Source: Glaciecola sp038744645
GTDB taxonomy: Bacteria; Pseudomonadota; Gammaproteobacteria; Enterobacterales; Alteromonadaceae
Direction: 5' to 3'
Length of the DNA stretch: 33,435 nucleotides
NCBI GenBank assembly: GCA_038744645.1
Contig: JBCDMA010000005.1
Coordinates: 1 to 33,435 of the forward strand
In this document: positions 8,791 to 17,351 of the stretch, piece after piece
Layout: every line of letters begins with the position of its first letter
Position numbering within the stretch: the first letter of the stretch is position 1
Notes under the pieces: model-generated
What the model saw: the letters and a program-made list of their open reading frames with translations, nothing else
Told to the model about the DNA's origin: nothing
Databases searched by the model: none
Position numbers and translations under genes: made by a program

Positions 8791-9885
8791 TCAATCCATG
8801 ACAATACAGTTTGTGCCCGTTCGTTTTGCTCTAAAGAGATTGAGATCGGCTGTGTTTAAAACCTCAGTGAAAGAATGGTATGCATCTGAGAAACCCATGC
8901 CGATGCTCAAGGTGATGTGTTCGTTAATGCCAAACCTCTTGCATTCATTGTAAAGCTCAAACTTGATGGCTTCGGCGAAGTTATTGGCGCTATCTTTATT
9001 GGCGCTCATCAAACATATCATCAATTGCCCACCGTCCCATCGGGCAATGACGTCCTTATCTTTGGTATTTCTCTTGACTGCATCAGTGAGTGCAATAATT
9101 ACCTGATCGCCGGTTGTATGTTGATATCGTTGATTAATGCTCATCAGATTGTCGATGTCTACAAGCAAAATGGCATACTCGCTTATGCCATGCCGCAATA
9201 ATTCCGCTTTTGACTGTCGCATGAATTTATTAATGAAATTTCGGTTAAATACTTGTGTAAAATCATCGGTGTAGACGGATTGAAATAGTTGCTTGCTAAG
9301 CAGTTGATAACTTTTGTTAGAGTAAACCGTAGCTAATATGAAAATAAAAGTAGAGAAGAAAAGATTCACCGCTAACAGTACTTTTTCAAAAACAGGGTAT
9401 CCTGCAAGTGCGCCTTGGTGGTCCATGGCACAAAACAGAAAAATCAAAATACCAATCATCGATACGCTGAGTATGATTTTTATAAGGTTTCTTCGTGTAG
9501 GCGATACTATGACGATACCCAGGCCAGACAAGATATAGAACTGAAATCCCGCAGCAACACCCAGTATTTGAGTGGCGAAAATGGCGTGTAGATTGATTTC
9601 AAAAATCATCAGAGACAACGCAATAATCAAATGAGATTGTTTTACCATGCAATAACTACTTATCCATAGCGCGACACTAAGTACGTTCAGGTAAACGAGT
9701 TGAGTGATATCAAGAGAGAAAAACAGAAACAAAAAACAAAAATGAACGATGCTGCCCGCAATAGAAAACACCAAAAACAACGAGTGCCGGAGGCTATCAT
9801 CTTTTTTGTTTGAAACGTTGGCAAACAGCCTATCCAAATAAAATCTGGTCGAGTTGAGGTCCAGATTCCGAGCATTTTGGATCAC
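8791..9885 (-). CDS. Multi-pass membrane protein with a degenerate GGDEF domain
   Basis: 364 aa. The N-terminal half (about residues 35-190) is a bundle of roughly six hydrophobic segments; a GGDEF-fold domain follows (about 200-364). The fold markers are present (TDDFTQVFNRNF, LLVDIDNL, TTGDQVI, LSIGMGFS, AKRTGTN), but the signature is RWDGGQL, so GGDEF has become DGGQL at 284-288. The acidic pair that binds metal and GTP is gone, so diguanylate cyclase activity is unlikely; a sensory or c-di-GMP/GTP-binding regulatory role is more likely. It begins with GTG at 9885, which overlaps the TGA of the upstream GGDEF-EAL gene (GTGA), and AAGGA lies a few nt upstream inside that gene. This indicates translational coupling and suggests that the two products work together. 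Confidence 0.85.
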   Translation of the reverse strand: MIQNARNLDLNSTRFYLDRLFANVSNKKDDSLRHSLFLVFSIAGSIVHFCFLFLFFSLDITQLVYLNVLSVALWISSYCMVKQSHLIIALSLMIFEINLHAIFATQILGVAAGFQFYILSGLGIVIVSPTRRNLIKIILSVSMIGILIFLFCAMDHQGALAGYPVFEKVLLAVNLFFSTFIFILATVYSNKSYQLLSKQLFQSVYTDDFTQVFNRNFINKFMRQSKAELLRHGISEYAILLVDIDNLMSINQRYQHTTGDQVIIALTDAVKRNTKDKDVIARWDGGQLMICLMSANKDSANNFAEAIKFELYNECKRFGINEHITLSIGMGFSDAYHSFTEVLNTADLNLFRAKRTGTNCIVMD

Positions 9886-12155
9886 TGAATTTCCTTAACA
9901 GGCGGTTCATCTAAAGGGAGTGGTTTAACGAATTTCTCGTAAAAATCATCAATGGGTACAGGCTTACTGTAATGATATCCTTGTGCGTAATGCGCTTTTG
10001 ATCTCCTCAAGGATTTCTCTACTTGCTCGCTTTCAATGCCCTCTGCAATGACCTTTATGTTTAAGTCCATTGCCAATCCGATCATTGCCCTGACGATGCT
10101 GGCACTGTTCTCATTTTCAGTAATATCGTACACAAAGCTCTTATCGATTTTTAGATAGTCAATAGGAAGTATTTTCAAATAATAAAGAGACGTATAACCC
10201 GTTCCAAAATCATCGATAGCGACCGAATAGCCATAGTGTTTTATCTTATTGATGAGTTTGGTAGAGCTTTCAATATTTTCAACAATTGCTGTTTCTGTTA
10301 TTTCAAAAATGACCTTATTTTTGAATCTTGATCGATTGAGTGAGGTTAAAAAAGTATCAATGACGTTGGTCTTTTTAAAATGCAAAGAGCTTAGATTGAT
10401 ACTGAGATACCCATCCCAAGCAATGTCTTCAAAGGACTTTAAGCAAGCTTGCCAGGACCATCGATCGATTTCGTAAATATGCTCAATTTGTTCTGCAACT
10501 GGTATGAACTTATCTGGCGGCACTGCGCCAAGCGTTTTGTTGTTCCATCGCAACAGCAATTCTGCACCGACAACCTGGCCCGTGCTCAAATCAACTATAG
10601 GCTGAAACACCTGTTTGAATTCACGGCGTGGCACGGCCAATTTGATTTCATTCTCTAACGTGTCTTTCTTACTCAGCAGTCTCGTCATATCTTTTGAGAA
10701 AAAGGTGCTGCTAGTGTCTTTATCGCCTTTAATGTTATACATCGCGATATCGGCGAGCCGTATTAACTCGGAGAAATCTTTGGAATGATCGGGATATACG
10801 CTGATGCCGATGCTGATATTAATTTTCCACGTTAAATTCTTAATGATAAAAGGTTCATCAAACAACGAAACAATAGTCGATGCCAAATCGTAGAATTGCT
10901 TGCGGTCATTTGCCTGTTCACACACAAAGACAAATTCATCGCCGCCGTACCGCGCAATCTTGATGTTGTCAGTTTGAAGGCCTCGTAATCTTGAGGAAAT
11001 ATCTCTTAGGATAGTGTCGCCTACATAATGGCCGTGAACGTCGTTTATTTTTTTGAACGCATCTAGGTCGGCGAAGAGCACCCCAACCAATTGATTCGAT
11101 TCTCGTGCACGAACACAGGCTTCTTCCAGTTTTCGTAACCCTGCAAATCGATTTAAGAACCCAGTCAATGCATCCGTAGAAGCAAGTTTTTCAGTCTCAA
11201 TCTGCTTCTTTTGTAAGTCTGTAATATCGCGAAATGTTAATACGTAGTAGTCTTGTTGCTCTTTTTCTACATAGACTTTGACACCATCGCCTGCTAAGTA
11301 CACTGAATCTCTTTCAAGCGATTCAAACTGAAGTTTTTCTTGCCATTGCCCAACAGTTCTTAGCTGATCTGTCATCGATAACTTACAAGAATTCAAGATC
11401 TTGTTTAACCAGATTTGACTGGATATTTTAAGGGAATGATTTTGCTGGTTGGTTATTTTAAAGCTGGATTCGTTAGCTTCTACCAATTGCCAATTACCGT
11501 CAAAAATAAGCACCGCATCGTTGGAATTGGTAAAGAAAGATTTGAAGACACTCAGTGAATCCGCAAACTCTTGGATTTCAGATTTATCCTTTACGATTAG
11601 CGGTTTCACTATACAAACCAACATATACCAAATAATAAAACTGAAGAGCAAGAAGGAGCCAATAATTGCATTGACGAGTACAGCTTGTTTTTCCTTGCTT
11701 CCACTGACCAGATGCTTGGCAACATCTTTGTGCAGCGCCTCCATGTGATCCACTCTTTCTTGAAGCACCGCTACTGGCACGGGATTTATCCGAAACAAGT
11801 ATGCTTTCATTGATTCATAAAACAGCGCGTGGTGCTCTATCACATTTTCTAGAAATACGCGTTGTGAGTCACTGTTAGCCTTGTTGGATAAAAACTCGAG
11901 GGTGAATGCATTATTGTTTGTGATGGCGAGATTGGTCGCCTGCATTCGTGTATCAACATAATCAGCGTTTTCAGACAATAGGGCAAGCATACCGAGATGC
12001 TTGGTTAGCATTCGTTGTTGACCGATAATGTCGATCACTTCACTGTAACCTTTGACATTTTTTATGCAGGCGTAAACCCAGACAAATGAGACTACCTGAA
12101 ACGCTATCAGGAAAATGAGGCCGAGTTTTATTAACTTACTATGATTCAAAAGCAC
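9882..12155 (-). CDS. Membrane-bound PAS-GGDEF-EAL c-di-GMP enzyme with a type IV pili sensor-like periplasmic domain
   Basis: 757 aa: a transmembrane helix (about 10-30), a periplasmic helical domain with the IIGQQRMLTKHLG motif of PilJ/NarX-like sensors (about 40-150), a second helix (about 160-182), a PAS-like region (200-320), GGDEF (324-485) and EAL (505-745). GGDEF is intact (RYGGDEF, 402-408), and no RxxD inhibitory site is visible at the usual place five residues upstream. The EAL site looks complete: the ExLxR motif reads ELLLR (532-536), N587, E619 in EITE, DDFGTG (648-653), K669 in LKIDKSF, EGIE (705-708) and QGYHYSKP. It could make and/or degrade c-di-GMP; phosphodiesterase activity regulated by the GGDEF domain is a common outcome. 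It is the first gene of a pair with the degenerate GGDEF protein, with a 4-nt overlap. Confidence 0.9.
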   Translation of the reverse strand: MLLNHSKLIKLGLIFLIAFQVVSFVWVYACIKNVKGYSEVIDIIGQQRMLTKHLGMLALLSENADYVDTRMQATNLAITNNNAFTLEFLSNKANSDSQRVFLENVIEHHALFYESMKAYLFRINPVPVAVLQERVDHMEALHKDVAKHLVSGSKEKQAVLVNAIIGSFLLFSFIIWYMLVCIVKPLIVKDKSEIQEFADSLSVFKSFFTNSNDAVLIFDGNWQLVEANESSFKITNQQNHSLKISSQIWLNKILNSCKLSMTDQLRTVGQWQEKLQFESLERDSVYLAGDGVKVYVEKEQQDYYVLTFRDITDLQKKQIETEKLASTDALTGFLNRFAGLRKLEEACVRARESNQLVGVLFADLDAFKKINDVHGHYVGDTILRDISSRLRGLQTDNIKIARYGGDEFVFVCEQANDRKQFYDLASTIVSLFDEPFIIKNLTWKINISIGISVYPDHSKDFSELIRLADIAMYNIKGDKDTSSTFFSKDMTRLLSKKDTLENEIKLAVPRREFKQVFQPIVDLSTGQVVGAELLLRWNNKTLGAVPPDKFIPVAEQIEHIYEIDRWSWQACLKSFEDIAWDGYLSINLSSLHFKKTNVIDTFLTSLNRSRFKNKVIFEITETAIVENIESSTKLINKIKHYGYSVAIDDFGTGYTSLYYLKILPIDYLKIDKSFVYDITENENSASIVRAMIGLAMDLNIKVIAEGIESEQVEKSLRRSKAHYAQGYHYSKPVPIDDFYEKFVKPLPLDEPPVKEIQ

Positions 12156-12404
12156 TTCTTTACTACTTATCTAATGAAAAAATACTTGGAAAAATTAAAT
12201 CACGTCAAGTCCTTATGTCGCTTCATCTCTATGTTATACAACATGAAAAGCACGAATCATAAACCTTTAGTCGTATAAAACTAAATACATTCACAAATCA
12301 GTCAACAAATCGGGACAAATATGCACCAAAAATGATCTATTTCTGCATCTTATTGATTTTACTATCCAATTTAGCATCCTGTTTCAAACGAAAATGCGAT
12401 AGCG
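12156..12404. other. Intergenic region between rsmJ and the c-di-GMP operon
   Basis: 249 bp, AT-rich. It must contain the 3' end of the rsmJ message and the promoter of the GGDEF-EAL operon, both on the minus strand. I see no hairpin terminator after rsmJ and no strong dyad. Confidence 0.4.
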
Positions 12405-13244
12405 TTATGAGCGTGTTAGGTAAATATCAAATCGATGTTTTTTGGTTGTTGTCGCCAGGTCCGGTAGTCGTTTCTCATCGTTTTGAAGTGGGTCAGCTTG
12501 ATTTGGCCGCTTAACGACAACCCGCCGGTGTGCTTGACTTAGCGCCAGCGTCATGACCTTAGACGAGTCGGTGTCTTCGCCGAGGAGCTTTTGAAACGCC
12601 TGCATTTCTTTCTTGACTAGCGCTGATTTTTTTTTGTGTGGAAACATTGGATCGAGGTAGATGATGTCATATTTGTCTGGTGATCCTTGCAGGTAATCAA
12701 AAGCATCAACCGTTTTTAATATCAGTCTGTGACTAAGATCGAGTTTATTTTGCTTTGCTCGCTCAAGCGCGTCTTCTAGCAACGCAGAAATATGATACTG
12801 CCGCTCTAACATGGTTACTTTTCCACCAGCAGCTGCCATAATAAAGCTATCAACGCCCATACCTGCGGTACAATCTAATATGCGTAAATCGCGGTTTTTA
12901 TGTAGCCCGACGGCTTTGACTAAAGGTTCTTTTTTACCACCGCCGTGTTGACGTCGATAAGCAAGGCTGTTGCCGCAAAAATCAACGTGGATGTCACCCC
13001 AGTCGGGCTGACTAGAAAGTCTAAGGACAAGACCTTTTTTCGTAACAACCAGCTGCCATTGTTCATTAGAAAACTGTTTCTTGCGCGTCGATGAATTCGC
13101 AGCATTTGATTTTGCATGTGCGGGTTTTATCTCGTGGACTGCCAAATCCAGACGCTTCGCCAATGCGTTTGCTTTTTCATGTGCGGATAAACTGTCAATG
13201 TCCTCAATCAGAATAACTGTATTTAGCACTTGGTTATCTGCCAT
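12405..13244 (-). CDS. rsmJ: 16S rRNA (guanine1516-N2)-methyltransferase RsmJ
   Basis: 279 aa, close to the usual RsmJ length plus a lysine-rich insert near residues 40-60. RsmJ transfers a methyl group from S-adenosylmethionine to N2 of G1516 in the small-subunit rRNA. The SAM-binding motif I is LDCTAGMGVDSF (about 123-134), the acidic end of strand 2 is MLERQ (145-149), and the family hallmark LDPMFPHKKKSALVKKEM starts near 197. The N-terminal substrate region contains LAYRRQHGGGKKEPLVKAVG, also typical. It lies 37 nt downstream of recG on the same strand, so the two may share a transcript. Confidence 0.95.
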   Translation of the reverse strand: MADNQVLNTVILIEDIDSLSAHEKANALAKRLDLAVHEIKPAHAKSNAANSSTRKKQFSNEQWQLVVTKKGLVLRLSSQPDWGDIHVDFCGNSLAYRRQHGGGKKEPLVKAVGLHKNRDLRILDCTAGMGVDSFIMAAAGGKVTMLERQYHISALLEDALERAKQNKLDLSHRLILKTVDAFDYLQGSPDKYDIIYLDPMFPHKKKSALVKKEMQAFQKLLGEDTDSSKVMTLALSQAHRRVVVKRPNQADPLQNDEKRLPDLATTTKKHRFDIYLTRS

Positions 13245-13281
13245 GTCTGTTTCGTTTCACATCTTTTTGGCGTCATGGTTA

Positions 13282-15357
13282 CTATGCATGACCAAATTCA
13301 TCGCGGTAAGCAAGCCAACGTTCTATCAGTTTCAGCGCGTTATCATTGTGCTGATACCAGACGACTTCCGCCAGCCGTTTTGCTTCCTCAACAAGGGCAG
13401 CATCTCTGACCAAATCCGCAATTTTTAGATTGGCAACACCTGTTTGCTTGGTGCCAAGCAATTCGCCAGGTCCCCTGATCTGTAAGTCTTGTTCAGCAAT
13501 GTAGAAACCGTCATTGGATTCGCGCAATACACCCAAACGCTTATTCGCTGTCTTGGATAAAGGGCTTTGATACATCAATACGCAATGGCTTTCTATGCTT
13601 CCGCGCCCTACCCGGCCGCGTAGCTGATGCAGTTGCGCAAGTCCGAGCCGTTCTGGATTCTCGATGATCATTAAGCTTGCATTGGGCACGTCAACGCCAA
13701 CCTCAATTACCGTTGTTGCGACAAGCAAGTCGATTGTTCCTGCTTTAAACGCATCCATGATTTCGAGTTTTTCTGCAGACTTTAATCGCCCGTGAACGAG
13801 ACCAATCGTCAGTTCGGGGAGTGCAGTTCTCAGCACAATTGCAGTGTCCTCTGCTGCCTGGCTTTCAATCACATCTGACTCGTCAATAAGTGTGCACACC
13901 CAATAGATTTGACGTTTGTCTTCCTTTGCAGCGCGGCGCACTCTCTCAACAATCTCGCTGCGGCGAGAATCCGGTAATACGACGGTTTTAACCGGAGTTC
14001 GTCCTGGCGGTAATTCATCAATTACTGACGTGTCTAAGTCGGCATAAGCCGTCATTGCCAACGTGCGCGGAATGGGTGTTGCTGTCATGATAAGTTGATG
14101 CGGAAACACACCTTGTTGTCTGCCTTTTTCACGCAACGCAAGTCGTTGATGCACGCCAAAGCGGTGTTGCTCATCCACTATCACCATCGCGAGTTGTTGA
14201 TACTGCACCGTCTCTTGAAAAATCGCATGTGTACCAACGAGCATCTGTACTTCACCACTTTCAAGCTCATTCAGTACAGCGGTTCTCGCTTTTCCCTTGA
14301 GCTTACCGGCAAGCCAACCAACCTTTATGCCTAAGGGCGTCAACCACTGCTTAAAATTGTGCGCATGTTGTTCTGCAAGTAACTCGGTTGGCGCCATTAG
14401 CGCAACCTGTAAACCCGCACCGATAACTGACAGTGAAGCTAGCGCGGCAACAAGTGTCTTACCCGAGCCGACGTCGCCTTGTACCAGGCGCATCATTGGT
14501 TTTGCCTGTTGAATGTCCTGATTAACTTCACTTACAACGCGCTGCTGCGCATTTGTTGGCGCAAATGGCAGTGAGGATAAAAATTTGTCAATCAGCACGT
14601 TGTCTTGCGCAACAGGAATACCTTGTTCACTGTTACTTCGCCCTCTAACTTTTAACATGCTCATATGATGTGCAAGCAATTCTTCGACAATCAGGCGTTG
14701 TTGCGCAGGATGCATTCCTTCTTCTAACTGGGCAATATCAATATCAGGTGTTGGGCGATGTACGATGTATAACGCGTGTTCCAACGCAATTTGACTTGGA
14801 TATAAGCCTTTGGGGAACAAGTCTGGCAATGCCCCTTTATCAAGTTGTTCGAGCGCTTGTTGCGTCAGCTTTCTCAGTGTCAGTTGATTCACGCCTTCAG
14901 TTGTCGGATAGATAGGCGTAAGCGTCTCTTCCAATGCATCAGCTCCCGGCTCTTCGATTAATTTATATTCAGGATGCATCATTTCAAGGCCAGATGGGCC
15001 TGTGCGCACCTCGCCAAATGCCCTTATTGTCTTGCCAGTCGAAAAGCCCTTGAGTTGTGCTGCTGAAAAATGGAAAAAACGCAAACTCAATGGGCCTGTA
15101 TCGTCGGTTATCTTGACCACCAACATGCGTTTTCGACCATATTTGATATCAGCGCTAACGACCTGTCCCTGAACACTGACATGAGTGAATGCAAGCAAAT
15201 CTGCAATGGGATAGATGCGAGTGCGGTCTTCGTACCTTAGCGGTAAGTGGAAAACAATATCTTGTAAATTGCGCAGTCCGAGTCTTTCTAGCTTTTCTGC
15301 GACCTTAACACCGACACCTTTTAATGATGTAACAGAAATATCAGCGAGCGAACGCAT
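13282..15357 (-). CDS. recG: ATP-dependent DNA helicase RecG
   Basis: 691 aa, the expected length. RecG remodels stalled replication forks and branch-migrates Holliday junctions. In order: a helix-hairpin-helix-like start (LKGVGVKVAEKLERLGL), the OB-fold wedge domain (about 60-155), then superfamily 2 helicase motifs: Walker A GDVGSGKT (294-301), motif Ia APTELLAEQ (322-330), DEQH box (395-398), TATPIPRTL, then the second lobe with VATTVIEVGVDVPNAS and QLRGRVGRG, and the TRG-region/C-terminal RecG sequence. The start at the ATG follows the family N-terminus closely; no strong Shine-Dalgarno sequence is visible. Confidence 0.98.
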   Translation of the reverse strand: MRSLADISVTSLKGVGVKVAEKLERLGLRNLQDIVFHLPLRYEDRTRIYPIADLLAFTHVSVQGQVVSADIKYGRKRMLVVKITDDTGPLSLRFFHFSAAQLKGFSTGKTIRAFGEVRTGPSGLEMMHPEYKLIEEPGADALEETLTPIYPTTEGVNQLTLRKLTQQALEQLDKGALPDLFPKGLYPSQIALEHALYIVHRPTPDIDIAQLEEGMHPAQQRLIVEELLAHHMSMLKVRGRSNSEQGIPVAQDNVLIDKFLSSLPFAPTNAQQRVVSEVNQDIQQAKPMMRLVQGDVGSGKTLVAALASLSVIGAGLQVALMAPTELLAEQHAHNFKQWLTPLGIKVGWLAGKLKGKARTAVLNELESGEVQMLVGTHAIFQETVQYQQLAMVIVDEQHRFGVHQRLALREKGRQQGVFPHQLIMTATPIPRTLAMTAYADLDTSVIDELPPGRTPVKTVVLPDSRRSEIVERVRRAAKEDKRQIYWVCTLIDESDVIESQAAEDTAIVLRTALPELTIGLVHGRLKSAEKLEIMDAFKAGTIDLLVATTVIEVGVDVPNASLMIIENPERLGLAQLHQLRGRVGRGSIESHCVLMYQSPLSKTANKRLGVLRESNDGFYIAEQDLQIRGPGELLGTKQTGVANLKIADLVRDAALVEEAKRLAEVVWYQHNDNALKLIERWLAYRDEFGHA

Positions 15358-15430
15358 GTTTGGTTTTTATACGGCCCTGAAATTTGAATTATTTAAGAAT
15401 AACAGAGATAGGGTGAATTTACAGATAACG

Positions 15431-15463
15431 GCAGTTCAGCTCTTATAATGAGAGCTGAACTGC
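15431..15463 (-). terminator. Perfect 13-bp hairpin after the lipoprotein gene
   Basis: GCAGTTCAGCTCT, a 7-nt loop, then AGAGCTGAACTGC, placed 10 nt beyond the stop codon of the lipoprotein gene (minus strand). It is a long, fully paired stem with no T-tract. It lies between the envelope operon and recG and probably ends or protects the envelope mRNA. The loop contains TATAAT on the plus strand, but nothing supports a promoter there. Confidence 0.65.
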
Positions 15464-15473
15464 ATTGAAGGAT

Positions 15474-17339
15474 TTATAGGGTTAGGAGTTGTTGGCAAGC
15501 TTCGTCTGTTTGCGGCACGGTTGTAATGTCAAATAGACCAAAGCTTTCTGCAATCGATGGATTGTCAGAATACCAAGTGTCGCTGTCTTCATTAAGCGTG
15601 AAGCTAAATTCGCCATAAATCTCACCAGGCACTTTAACAACGCCAGGCAATTGAGATTCAGATGGGATATCGCGGCCATCGATTTCGCCCAATAACTTCA
15701 TCTGCACGGTAAGTCCTTCGGCAACAAGGGATATACGAGTTTCGCTGCCCACCTCGGACCAATTTCCTACGAAACGCTCACCTAAAATATTATCGGTAGC
15801 ATCATCGGGGTTCTGATAAGAGATACACATGATCAGCTCACCGTCATCCGCTTGAGATTCGCCAGTGAAATAGGTGACGACTTGACCAAATTCGTTGCCA
15901 TCTTGCACGCCCGATATGCTCAAGTATTTTCCTGCAAAACCAAATGTATCGTCTACCTCCGCAAGTGGTTGTAGTTGTGCACTTTCAATGACTTGCTCCG
16001 CGCCTTCTGTGCCTTGACTTTGTATTTGTTCAACAAGCGATTGCGCCAGCCCTGCGATATCATGCGCAATACTAGACAGCTCATTTTGCTCTAGGTTACC
16101 TGTGACTTCTGCGCTTTGTTCATTGAGTTTTTGAGCGAGGGAGTTATCCGGATCCGTTAACACTTCGGCCAGTGACTTTAGTGCTTCTACTTCAGACGAT
16201 GAGCTTTCGATGATAGGTTTTATCGACGTAATGATTGTCGTTATTTGTTGTGCTGTTACTTTTTCTTCAGGGGTAACCGCTTCTTCAAAATATGCATTCG
16301 CGATATCGATAATTTGTTCGCTGGTTTCTTCCAGCGCGTCATTTTCAAGCACGCGAACAATGCGTGATCTGATCTCGCTCGAGGCATCCTGATCGATCGC
16401 GTCAAATATCACATCGACCAGCCCTTGGGCAATTGACTCAGTAATAACACCTTTGGCATTCGTTACAAAACTTGTCTGCGTACGAACCGAACTCTGTTCC
16501 TCTGTTGATAGGGCTTTGGCTAGCGACGCGACCACCAAATCAGCATTGCTTATTGGCAATCCATCTAGTCCCATATCAAGTGAAGACGTCGCAGCATCAA
16601 GATTCAAAGCAATAAAATCCACCATACGTCCAAGCGTTACTTCAGTCTCAAATAACGTGCCTGATGGTGCCTCGTTTGTCGCGAGTCTTGCGATATAATC
16701 GTAGGATAAAAGCGACTGCTCAGTAAGGTTGATGGGCAAATCAACGCCATTTGATTGAAGAACGTCCACAATATTGGAAGACGTCGGTAAGTAGTGTTTT
16801 ATGCTTGTGAAGATGGACAACTTACCTATGTTGGCATCAAGGTTGTCCAACCAATCGCTGGCATCGCCTTCTGGCCTTTGTCCAAGTTGCGCAAGTCCGC
16901 TCATAAACGTATCTGCATCGCTTGAACTCAAGTTGGTAGTAAGCACTGACTTAAATGATTCACCAGTAAATAACTCGATACCTTTAGCTGCCTTGATAAT
17001 GTAGTTTTCAGCACTCACACCTGTACGCAAACAATAGCGTTGCAAGCTCTGTTCGCTGCTTGCACAATAATTCACGCCAGTGTTTGGGTTGAAACTCACA
17101 AAACCTTCATTGTCACTAAAGGCAAAAGGCTCTGAGCCATCGATAGCGCCATTTTCTCTAAAATCCACCCAAACCAATGCATTTGCGACGTAGCCATTCA
17201 TTAGGGATAACGGGATCACTACGTCTGATTGCGTAGTATTGGCGTCAAGTGACGGAACGTCTTGGTTTTCATCGGGGCTACCGCATGCCGTGATCGCGAG
17301 TGCGAGTGATATTGCTGATAACAAATGAATCTTTTTCAT
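15474..17339 (-). CDS. Large lipoprotein of unknown function with an N-terminal calcium-loop-like motif
   Basis: 621 aa. The signal peptide ends in a lipobox (ITACG, Cys near residue 19), so it is anchored in the outer or inner membrane. Residues about 48-80 match a recurring pattern in marine gammaproteobacterial lipoproteins, GYVANALVWVDF...NGAIDGSEP...D.EGFVSF, a beta-sandwich start with an Asp/Asn-rich loop. The middle (about 120-450) is predicted helical and rich in Ala, Ser, Glu and Gln. The C-terminal 160 residues look like beta-strands (FAGKYLSISGV onwards), perhaps a small barrel. Its start is fixed by GGAGG 6 nt upstream, inside the 12-nt gap after the TraF_2-type gene, so the two are co-translated neighbours. 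Function unknown; the context points to an outer-membrane assembly. Confidence 0.8.
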   Translation of the reverse strand: MKKIHLLSAISLALAITACGSPDENQDVPSLDANTTQSDVVIPLSLMNGYVANALVWVDFRENGAIDGSEPFAFSDNEGFVSFNPNTGVNYCASSEQSLQRYCLRTGVSAENYIIKAAKGIELFTGESFKSVLTTNLSSSDADTFMSGLAQLGQRPEGDASDWLDNLDANIGKLSIFTSIKHYLPTSSNIVDVLQSNGVDLPINLTEQSLLSYDYIARLATNEAPSGTLFETEVTLGRMVDFIALNLDAATSSLDMGLDGLPISNADLVVASLAKALSTEEQSSVRTQTSFVTNAKGVITESIAQGLVDVIFDAIDQDASSEIRSRIVRVLENDALEETSEQIIDIANAYFEEAVTPEEKVTAQQITTIITSIKPIIESSSSEVEALKSLAEVLTDPDNSLAQKLNEQSAEVTGNLEQNELSSIAHDIAGLAQSLVEQIQSQGTEGAEQVIESAQLQPLAEVDDTFGFAGKYLSISGVQDGNEFGQVVTYFTGESQADDGELIMCISYQNPDDATDNILGERFVGNWSEVGSETRISLVAEGLTVQMKLLGEIDGRDIPSESQLPGVVKVPGEIYGEFSFTLNEDSDTWYSDNPSIAESFGLFDITTVPQTDEACQQLLTL

Positions 17340-17351
17340 GATTGCCTCCGA

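Noticed and set aside
12332..12514. A 60-aa plus-strand frame overlapping the end of rsmJ
   Set aside because: No ribosome binding site; it overlaps the antisense of a conserved gene and lies in AT-rich intergenic DNA.
15444..15449. TATAAT as a -10 promoter element for a plus-strand transcript
   Set aside because: It lies in the loop of a perfect hairpin, has no -35 partner at the right distance, and no plus-strand gene follows.
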